Shown: piece by piece, positions 31,507 through 38,966 of the stretch | How the letters are laid out: each line of letters begins with the position of its first letter | Position numbering within the stretch: position 1 is the stretch's first letter | Assembly: GCA_020724225.1 (NCBI GenBank) | Contig: DYHI01000008.1 | Span: 1 to 38,966, forward strand | DNA from: Candidatus Altimarinus sp. | GTDB taxonomy: Bacteria; Patescibacteriota; Gracilibacteria; BD1-5; UBA6164 | DNA: 38,966 nucleotides | Direction of reading: 5' to 3' | Program-made: the position numbers and the translations under genes | Notes under the pieces: model-generated | Told to the model about the DNA's origin: nothing | Databases searched by the model: none | Seen by the model: the letters and a program-made list of their open reading frames with translations, nothing else

Positions 31507-32103
31507 ATGAAAAATTTTACATTAAACATTTGAGTGACAAAAAATACAGTTTTTAGTGTAAATGAATTATCTCAAATTATAACTAATACTTCAGATAACT
31601 CATTAAGACAAAAGATAACAAATTATGTAAAAAATTGATATATAGAAAAAATTTATAGATGAATTTATTCTATTCCAAATATGAAAGTAAATCTTTTTGA
31701 ACTTTCAAATAAAATATATTCTCCCAGTTATATTTCATTTTTTTCAGCTTTATACCACTACTGAATAATTTTTCAAGTAAATCCATCAGAAATTGATATT
31801 GCATATAAGAAATCCCAATCTATAAAAATAGAAAATCTTTGAATAAATATTCATTTAAGATGTTTAAAACAAGATATTTTACTAAATCCTGAATGATTAA
31901 TTATAAATGATACCTACACTATTGCATCGCCTGAGAGAGCTTTTTTAGATACAATTTATTTATATAATAATATTTATTTTGATAATATTGAACCTCTAGA
32001 TACAAATAAAATAATAGAACTTATTCCAATCTATAAAAAAGATGCAATGATGAAGAAAAGGGTTATAAAATATTTTCCTAATTTAAATTTATGAATGCTA
32101 TAA
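31507..32103 (+). CDS. AbiEi-type antitoxin / transcriptional regulator
   Basis: 198 aa. The N-terminal winged helix (FSVNELSQIITN, SLRQKITNYVKNGYIEKIYRGIYSIP) and the following SPSYISFFSALYHYGI and ASPERAFLDTIYLY are the marks of the AbiEi antitoxin family. AbiEi represses its own operon and counters the AbiEii nucleotidyltransferase in a type IV toxin-antitoxin system that can protect against phage. The 3' end overlaps the toxin start by 13 bases, as usual for this module. It contains several TGA Gly codons, so the pair is adapted to the recoded genome rather than newly arrived from a standard-code host. Confidence 0.85.
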
Positions 32104-32792
32104 TAGCAAAATTAGATAGACAAACTCATAGGAGTATTATGCTGAATATTTTGTTAAAAATTTCTCAAGATCCAATATTGGCTAGAAACCTTGTTTTTAA
32201 ATGATGAACTGCTCTATACTTTATTTATAAGCTACCTAGATTTTCTACTGACTTAGACTTTGATTTAGTTGATACAAAATTAGAAAATGATATTTTAAAA
32301 AAAATAAATAATATATTGAAACAATATTGAGATGTAAAAGATTTAAGGATTAAAAAATATACTATTTTTGCATTGCTTTCGTATTGAGATATAGACCATA
32401 ATATAAAAATTGAGATAAATCGTAGATGAGTTATGTGAAATTTTGGTTTTAAAAATTTTATGTGAATACAACTAAATATAATGAATTTAGAAGATATGTT
32501 TGCAAATAAGCTTATTGCTTTAACAACAAGAAATAGATTGGCAAATAGAGACATTTTTGATATTCATTTTATGTTAAGTAATTCATTTAAAATAAATGAA
32601 AAACTTATTTTGAAAGAAACTTGAAAGAACTTACAGGAATATGCGAAATATTGTATAGATTTTTTACAAAAATTACCTAAAAATCACTCTATTTTGGATT
32701 GATTATGAGAAGTTTTGGATGAAAAACAAAAGGTCTTTGTAAAAAATAGCTTAATTAATGAAACTATATTTCTATTGCATAGTTTGATTTAG
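32091..32792 (+). CDS. AbiEii-type nucleotidyltransferase toxin
   Basis: 233 aa. VFKGGTALYFIYKLPRFSTD followed by LDFDLV is the GG-T-AL and D-x-D core of the AbiEii/DUF1814 nucleotidyltransferase family (about residues 37-60). The later segment MNLEDMFANKLIALTTRNRLANRD contains the family's catalytic-region Lys and the RD-x-FDI motif. Length is somewhat short for AbiEii (about 250-300) but all core motifs are present. Such toxins add nucleotides to tRNA 3' ends or other targets and stop growth. The start ATG lies within the antitoxin gene. Confidence 0.87.
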
Positions 32793-32811
32793 TAATTTTT
32801 TCTTTTTTTAC

Positions 32812-32927
32812 AAGAAGATTTTGCAAAAATAAGATTAAAAGATAATATAATTTTTGATGGGAAAAATATACTTGATAAAAATAGAATAAAAAAATTAGGT
32901 ATTGATTATATTTGAGTTTGATATTAA
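32812..32927. pseudogene. 116-bp direct repeat, copy 2: orphan duplicate of the ugd 3' end
   Basis: It repeats the last 38 codons and the stop of ugd in the same orientation, without a start. Three bases differ from copy 1. It separates the AbiE-type pair from the next dehydrogenase gene and marks the right end of the inserted segment (31442-32927). It is probably not translated. Confidence 0.9.
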
Positions 32928-32941
32928 TTAATAAAATATTT

Positions 32942-34234
32942 ATGTTTAAAGATTTTAAAGTAAAAATTGCTATAATTTGACTTGGTTATGTAGGATTACC
33001 TCTTGCACATGCCTTTGTAAAAGAATGATTTGATGTTATTGGATTTGATATAAATAAAAATAGATTAGAGGAATTAAAAAAATGATTTGATGCTACAAAT
33101 GAAATAACTTGAGATGAAACCAAATATTTAAAATATATAAAATATTCTTCTGATGAGAAAGATTTAAATGATTATAATTTCTTTATTGTTACAGTACCAA
33201 CACCAATAAATATATATAAAAAACCCGATTTAACTCCTGTAATCAAAGCTACAGAAACTGTTGCAAGAAATTTAAAATCTTGAAGTATTGTTGTATATGA
33301 ATCAACTGTATATCCTTGAGTTACAGATGAAGTTTGTTTACCAATAATAGAAAAAATTTCATGATTAAAATATCAAAGTGATTTTAAACTTTGATATAGT
33401 CCAGAAAGAATAAATCCTGGTGATAAAGAACATACTGTTACAAAAATATTAAAAATAGTTTCATGAAGTGATGATGAATCATTAGAAATAATTAATAATG
33501 TATATTCAACAATAATAAAAGCTGGTACTTTTAAAGCTAGTTCAATAAAAGTTGCTGAAGCTGCAAAAGTAATAGAAAATACTCAAAGAGATGTAAATAT
33601 AGCTTTAATAAATGAATTATCACTGATATTTAACAAAATAGGAATAAATACTTTTGATGTTTTAGAAGCAGCATGAACAAAATGGAATTTTTTAAAATTT
33701 ACACCTTGACTTGTATGAGGACATTGTATTTGAGTAGATCCTTATTACTTAGTGCAAAAATCTGAAGAATTAGGTTATTATCCAGAAATTATATCTTCAG
33801 CTAGAAGAATAAATGAATGAATGTGAATTTTTATATCAAATCAAATAGCAAAACAATTAATAAAAACTTGAAATAAAGTTGTGTGAGCAAATATACTTGT
33901 ACTTGGTTTAACTTTTAAAGAAAATGTTCCTGATTTCAGAAATAGTAAAATATGAGATGTAATAAAAGAATTAAAAGATTTTTGAGTAAAAATATCATGA
34001 TTTGACCCTTATTCTTACAATTTAAATAAACATATATTAGAGGAGATTAACTTAGAAGAAAATGAAATAATAAAAGATTATACTAATATTAAATTTGATG
34101 GAGTAATTATAGCAATTAATCACAAGGAATATGATGAATTAGATTTAAGTGATTTAATAAAAGAAAATTGAATTATTTTTGATATAAAATGAAAATATAG
34201 AAAAAAATGATATAAAAATTATAATAGTTTATAA
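32942..34234 (+). CDS. UDP-N-acetyl-hexosamine 6-dehydrogenase (WbpO/TviB-like)
   Basis: 430 aa. Enzymes of this group oxidise UDP-GalNAc or UDP-GlcNAc/ManNAc to the uronic acid with NAD+. Motifs: [94 protein letters not shown] with the catalytic Cys, and [16 protein letters not shown]. The [16 protein letters not shown] and GHCIGVDPYYL patterns separate it from the UDP-glucose enzyme at 30125. It begins 15 bases after the orphan ugd tail, so before the insertion it directly followed ugd; the methyltransferase follows 6 bases later. Confidence 0.92.
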
Positions 34235-34240
34235 AAAGTT

Positions 34241-35026
34241 ATGAAAAATAGATTATCTAAAAAATCACATTGGGATGAAGTTCATAAAAATTGAATATCT
34301 TTTAGTAATATAATAAATAATTATCCCCTACTTTATTGATTAGAAACATATCAATTTATATATTCCTGTAAAAAATATATAAATTTCAAATACAAAAATA
34401 TATTTGAAATTTGATGTGCCCCTGGTAATTATTTAATAAAATTTAACAAACTATTTAATCTTTCTATAAATTGAATAGAATACTCTAAAGAGTGAATTAA
34501 TTCTTTAGAAATGAACTTTAAAAATAATAATTTAAAAAATAATATTATTTTTTGAGATTTTTTTGATAAAAAATTTCTAAATGATAATCAAGAAAAATAT
34601 GATGTTGTTTATTCAGTATGATTTATTGAACATTTTGATAATCCTGAAGAATCTATAAATAACCACTTCAAAATAACAAAAAAATGAGGGCTTGTAATTA
34701 TAGCTATTCCTAATTTTAAGTATTTAAATAAATATTTAACTGAAAAAAGTATTATTGATATTCATAATTTAAACATAATGAATACATCAGAACTTAAAAA
34801 ATATTTTAAAGATTTTGATGTATTGGAAATTAAATATAATTGAGGATTATTTAATATAGGTTTATTTAGTTACAAAAATATAATATTAGAAAAAATTAGA
34901 TTTATTATATTTTTAATACAAAGATTTATTATTGATCCAATATTTATCTTATTTTTAAGATTATGATTAGATTTATCTAATAAATATACATCCCCACAAA
35001 TACTTATTATTTGTAGAAAAAATTAA
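34241..35026 (+). CDS. Class I SAM-dependent methyltransferase
   Basis: 261 aa, mostly cytoplasmic. SAM-binding motif I is IFEIGCAPGNYLIKF; then come INGIEYSKEGI (acidic end of strand 2), IFGDFFD, YDVVYSVGFIEHFDNPEE (motif near strand 4) and KKGGLVIIAIPN. A hydrophobic stretch near the C-terminus (LEKIRFIIFLIQRFIIDPIFILFLRLG) could attach it to the membrane. In this cluster it probably methylates a sugar or lipid-linked sugar; the target is not known. It follows the dehydrogenase by 6 bases, and its stop codon overlaps the stop of the convergent glycosyltransferase gene. Confidence 0.87.
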
Positions 35027-36003
35027 ATATAAAGCTTATAAATTAATAAAATTATACTTCTACTAAATATAGATAAGAAATAAATTAATTTATTTCTTAT
35101 CTTTTTATCATATCTTAATGACTTTTTTAAAAAAAATAATCATTTATTTTTTTCTCAAAATAAAATCCGATTAATTCATGCTCTAAATAAAATTTCTCAG
35201 TAGTTATTATTATATCAGTATTTTAACAAGTCATTTCATATAATTTCTAAAACTTGTTCATTTCAAATTGCATTTTTTTTAAATCTTTCTTTTGATATAG
35301 TTTTAGTTATTTTAAGCTCTCAATTATGATTTATATTATATAATCTTCATATATAATCATACAACAATATTTTAAGTCAGTTATTATCCATAAATTGCCA
35401 CATTTTTGACCGCATAACTGTCTCTGTTACAACATCTTCAGGAAATCTTAATTTAGGAAAGTTTAAAAAAATATTACTTTTAAGCATTATTCACATCTCC
35501 ACATTTATCTCTCAATTTAAATAATTTTTATAACCAAAGCTTATTTCTTTTTTACTTGATAATATTTTTTTATTTCAAATTACATTTCATAATTCATCTT
35601 CACATAAAAAGTAAAATCACAAAACATTGTCATACTCATTATTTTTTATTAATTTTTCACACTTATCTAAAAAAAATACTATTAAATTATCCTTTAATTC
35701 ATCATCGCTATCAAGAAAAATAGTATAATCACTATTTTTACTCATATTATCAATTCATATATTCCTAGCCTTTCAAACTCATGAATTTTTTTGATAAAAA
35801 TATTTTATATTACTTTTATATTTATCCAAATATTTTTGAATATATTCCTTTGTTCAATCAACACTTCAATCATCAACTATTAAAAGTTCCCATTCGAATG
35901 GTATATCTTTTTTTTGATTTATAACTGATAAAATTGCCTTTTCTAAAAGCTCTTTTCTATTGTATGTTGGAGTAATTATTGAAATTAAAGGTAATTTATT
36001 CAT
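35023..36003 (-). CDS. GT2 family glycosyltransferase
   Basis: 326 aa. GT-A fold enzyme that transfers sugar from a nucleotide-sugar donor, working at the cytoplasmic face. Seen: ISIITPTYNRKELLEKAILS, LLIVDDGSVDGTKEYI, NSGVGKARNIGIDNM and IFLDSDDEL with the metal-binding acidic residues. The C-terminal 70 residues are basic and hydrophobic. Two of the rare CGG codons are here (35167-35169 and 35410-35412). The gene ends inside the 3' end of the convergent methyltransferase gene, and the hairpin at 35072-35107 lies in its coding sequence. Its start is 1 base after the stop of the next upstream glycosyltransferase. Confidence 0.9.
35071..35107. terminator. Hairpin within the 3' end of the glycosyltransferase gene, terminator for the rightward operon
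   Basis: Palindrome AGATAAGAAATAAATT/AATTTATTTCTTATCT followed by TTTTT on the plus strand, 45 bases after the methyltransferase stop. On the minus strand it is coding (last 27 codons region), so transcription from the left must pass it without stopping. Confidence 0.7.
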
Positions 36004-36004
36004 A

Positions 36005-37003
36005 TTATTCTGCTTTATTTTTTATTTTTAAAGTTTCTAAAAGTAATTTTACTTCGCTAATTGTAGTGAAATATTTTGAATATTTTTTTATGTTAGTATC
36101 TAATTCATATTTTTTTACTTGTTTAATTAAGTTATTTTTTAAGTTTTCTTCTCTATTTCAACATCAAAAATCTTTTTTTAAAAATTTTAAATGTAAAAAT
36201 AATTCTCAAAATCTACAATATAAGTAAGGATGATATAACATCTCTGCATTTAAAAATTGGTCAAAATATGTAAATTTTGAAATAGGAAAAATTCAGTGAT
36301 CGGCATATTTTCAACTATAAGGTAATTGTTTCGGAACTCAAATTATTGATTTTTTTTGTAGTAGATTTATTCAGTAGTAATAATAATATCTATTTTTTGG
36401 ATTTGATAAAATTTTATTTCTTAAATTTTTTCATAGATCTGGTACAATTATATTATCATCATCAACTTTTATTATATATTTATATTTTGATTTCGACATT
36501 GTCCAATTACTTTGATAAGCAAATGAATGTAAACTATTAGCAGGACAGTTTAAGAATTCATTTGATCATATTGGATATACTTCATATGGATATTCAAAAT
36601 ATATAACTCTTCAGGGATATTTTCCTTGTAGTTTTAATGATATTTCTTTTGTTTTATCTGTAGATAAATTATCTCAAATAATTATTTCATCACATAATAC
36701 TAAATGACTTTCAATTGTTTGTTCTAAAAAGTCATCTCAATTTTTTATTCTACAAATTCATGATATTCATAGTGGTTTATTTTCATTCCACCAGTTATAG
36801 TCAATATTAGCTTCTTTAATTCATTCTATATTTATACAAAAGTTTTCTGATATTGGTTTAATTGGATTTATTATCTTTTTTATGTATACAATAAAATCTA
36901 CAACTAACATTAGTTTATATGGTAAATAATCTGTAGCTAAAACAAAAAGTCTATTAACAATATAACTAATAACTTGTTTCAAAGTACTATTTAATTTTTT
37001 CAT
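36005..37003 (-). CDS. Glycosyltransferase, GT2-like
   Basis: 332 aa. After an N-terminal amphipathic or hydrophobic region (LPYKLMLVVDFIVYIKKIIN) comes ISGICRIKNGDDFLEQTIES, EIIIGDNLSTDKTKEI and IIKVDDDNIIVPDL, which are the donor-binding and DxD-like parts of a GT-A enzyme. The segment between them (PIGSNEFLNCPANSLHSFAY) is unlike common GT2 proteins. Acceptor and donor are unknown. It is packed between asnB (2-base gap) and the next glycosyltransferase (1-base gap), so the three are one operon. Confidence 0.83.
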
Positions 37004-37005
37004 TT

Positions 37006-38799
37006 TTAATTATTATCTATAAACTTTTCAAACCAAATTGAGTTTATCAAAACTGACATTAAATAAGACTTATTAACTTTTTTTCACTCAATATAAATAT
37101 TATATAAATCCAAAACTTTTTTATTATCATAAATTCCTATTTTAGGAGAAATTTGTTTTATATAGTATTCAGTTTTTTTATTTTTTAAAACTTTATCTAT
37201 CCAATCAATTCAATATCAGAATCACATTTTTTTATTATAAATAAGTTCATTTGGTAAGTATTTTTCTAACACCTTTTTTAATAGATATTTGTTATATTTT
37301 TTATCAGTAAAAGATTTTACTTTATATGAATCTTCTAAATTACAAGAAAAATTTATAATATCTTTATTTAAAAAAGGAGTTCTTAATTCCATCCCATTTA
37401 TTGATCCAACTAAATCATTTACAATTGTAATAGAATGTTCATTTTCTATCCTAAGTCAAATCCAAGAAAAAATATCAATAAGTTTTTTTGAAACTATTTC
37501 ACTTGAATATTCTTTTAATTTTCAAGTGTAGATAAATTTCTTATATTTACTTAAAAGTATAATATTTTTTAATAAATAATATTTATAAATAAAAACTTTT
37601 AATAAATAATTTGGAATTAATTTTCATATATATACTTTATCTAATTTTTCCTTTAATTCACTTATTTTATAAAGTAAATTCATTCCATCATATCAATAAA
37701 ACATTTCATCAGCTCAGTTTCATCAAACAGCAACGATTATTCCATCTTTTTTCATTTCTTTTAAAATCAAATCAGAATAAACAATTTGCATTAGATTTAT
37801 TGGTTCTCAGTATTTTTCTATTACTTTTTCTATTACTTTAACTAAATCAACTTTTTCTAAATATTCTTTAAAATATAGCCTTTTATTTTTTACTCATAAA
37901 TATTTTGCTATTTTATCAGCTCTTATTACCTCAGGGTCATTTTCATCATATCATAGAGAATATGTTGTTATATCTCTATTTTTCATAATTGAAGCTATAA
38001 GTGATGAATCAATTCATCAAGATAAAAAAATTCAAACTGGAACATCAGCAAAACAAGTATTTTCTACAGATTTTTTAAATAAATTATTAAATTGATTTAT
38101 TTTATCTTTTTCTAATTTAAGTTTATCTATTTTAAAATACTTATATTTGTTTAATTTATTTGAATACATTTCAAAAATTAAATTATATCATGGTTCTAAC
38201 TTGAAAATATTTTCAAAAGCAGTAAAAGGAGATGGAATATGTCTAAAATTATATAGATCAAAATTTGATAAAGCTAAATTATTTTGTCTAATTTCTCTTT
38301 TATCTAAAAAACAAATTAAAGCATTTATTTCAGATCAAAATATAAATTTATTATCATCTCTGTAATATAAAAGTGGTTTTTCTCAAATTCTATCTCTTGA
38401 TAAAAAAAGTTTATTATTTCATTTATCAAAAATACAAAAAGCCCACATTCAATCAAGATATTTTGTACAATTTTCTCACCAAAAAATATATGAATACAAT
38501 AAAACTTCAGTATCAGAACTTGTGCTAAAAATAAATCACTCTTTTAATAAAATTTCTTTTATTTCTCTAAAATTATAAATTTCTCAATTAAATATTAAAA
38601 CATAATCTTTATAAATAAATGGTTGATTTGCTCTAGAATCAATATCTATAATAGATAATCTTGTATGTCATAAATACAGATTTTCATCATTAAAAATTCA
38701 ATGACTATCTGGTCATCTAGAATTAAGTTTTAATAAATTGTTTTCAAAATCTTTATTATCAATTTTAGTTTTAGAAACTATTCACAGAATTCAACACAT
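37006..38799 (-). CDS. asnB: Asparagine synthase-like glutamine amidotransferase (AsnB family)
   Basis: 597 aa. N-terminal class II glutaminase with nucleophile Cys2 (MCGILGIVSK), LNSRGPDSHG, HTRLSIID, FNGEIYNF and SSDTEVLLYS. The C-terminal synthetase half has the pyrophosphatase loop FLSGGIDSSLIAS, TTYSLGYDENDP and GGNGADEMFYGY. All key residues are present. It may simply make asparagine, but its place among glycosyltransferases and opposite a UDP-HexNAc dehydrogenase fits the AsnB-like amidotransferases (WbpS type) that convert the carboxyl of a uronic acid sugar to an amide. This second role is inferred from context. Confidence 0.93.
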
Positions 38800-38805
38800 A
38801 ATTTT

Positions 38806-38946
38806 TTATTTAAAAATATCTAAAAATGATTTTTCCCAAGCTTTTTCACTAAATTTATCTTCATATATTTTTTTAGAGTTTTCTTTCCATTCTTTATAAT
38901 CACTTATGCTAATTTGTAAAACATAAACAGGTTGTGTAGAAAGTAC
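38806..38946 (-). pseudogene. 3' end of a glycosyltransferase-like gene, broken or cut at the window edge
   Basis: The last 46 codons end in SDYKEWKENSKKIYEDKF and then SEKAWEKSFLDIFK, a pattern typical of the C-terminus of GT4-type glycosyltransferases. Reading further upstream, an in-frame TAA occurs at 38947-38949 and there is no start codon in between, so either a frameshift lies just at the edge or the gene is a remnant. It stands 6 bases before asnB, as a normal operon member would. The remaining 17 bases of the window cannot settle this. Confidence 0.5.
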
Positions 38947-38966
38947 TTATGAATAAAATTACTCGG

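Noticed and set aside
31442-32927. Transposon or insertion sequence carrying the AbiE pair
   Set aside because: No transposase and no terminal inverted repeats; the flanks are a duplicated ugd tail, which points to recombination rather than classical transposition.
1-38966. Pseudogene-rich or decayed region, since standard-code frames are all short
   Set aside because: With TGA as Gly almost every gene is full length with complete motifs; the breaks are an effect of the code.
1-38966. UGA as tryptophan (Mycoplasma-like) or selenocysteine
   Set aside because: TGA aligns with invariant glycines, TGG is used for Trp in the same proteins, and no selenocysteine-type context is seen.

Overview
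Organism and genetic code. The window is very AT-rich and can only be read if UGA is a sense codon for glycine (translation table 25, known from Gracilibacteria/BD1-5 and Absconditabacteria/SR1). In-frame TGA sits exactly where glycine is invariant in GroEL, MurC, Tgt, Pth, RseP and the UDP-sugar dehydrogenases, while TAA and TAG end the genes. With UGA as stop, nearly every gene breaks into short pieces. With UGA as Gly the window is densely packed with 26 intact genes, plus one broken fragment at the right edge; no gene-free stretch exceeds about 230 bases. Arginine is almost always AGA, with a few CGT/CGC. CGG is very rare, and in one place it falls on a Trp column of an internal protein repeat, so CGG may also be reassigned.

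Layout. 1-2150 (+): pth and murC; murC carries two in-frame copies of a fold-back repeat. 2164-7191 (-): an 843-aa prepilin-like surface protein with Cys/Trp repeats and a fibrinogen-like C-terminus, and a beta-CASP ribonuclease-like protein with large helical insertions. 7283-9500 (+): groES-groEL behind a promoter with a degenerate CIRCE operator. 9530-11122 (-): DUF1538 membrane protein. 11248-13775: two small pseudopilins (+) around rlmN (-), whose predicted start lies inside a repeat element. 13810-17970 (-): a 1386-aa protein I do not recognise. 18119-21764 (+): rseP-like site-2 protease, HD-domain hydrolase, tgt, small acidic/basic protein. 21787-23671 (-): lipoprotein and membrane protein. 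23849-25018 (+): SpoT-like HD hydrolase. 25052-28399 (-): 1115-aa multi-span, GT-C-like membrane protein. 28562-35026 (+): flippase, UDP-glucose dehydrogenase, an AbiE-type toxin-antitoxin pair, a second UDP-sugar dehydrogenase, a methyltransferase. 35023-38966 (-): two GT2 glycosyltransferases, an AsnB-like amidotransferase and the tail of a further glycosyltransferase-like gene.

How it fits together. The right third is a surface-polysaccharide locus making and using uronic acid sugars, probably amidated. The left half holds housekeeping genes mixed with type IV pilus-type proteins. The adhesin-like pilin, the pseudopilins and the polysaccharide genes fit a small cell living attached to other cells, which is an inference from what is known of these phyla. 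The most unusual items are the pilin-fibrinogen fusion, the possible CGG=Trp usage, repeat elements living inside murC and rlmN, the AbiE pair inserted at the 3' end of ugd with a 116-bp duplication of that end, and the unknown 1386-aa protein. Few starts have a clear Shine-Dalgarno sequence.
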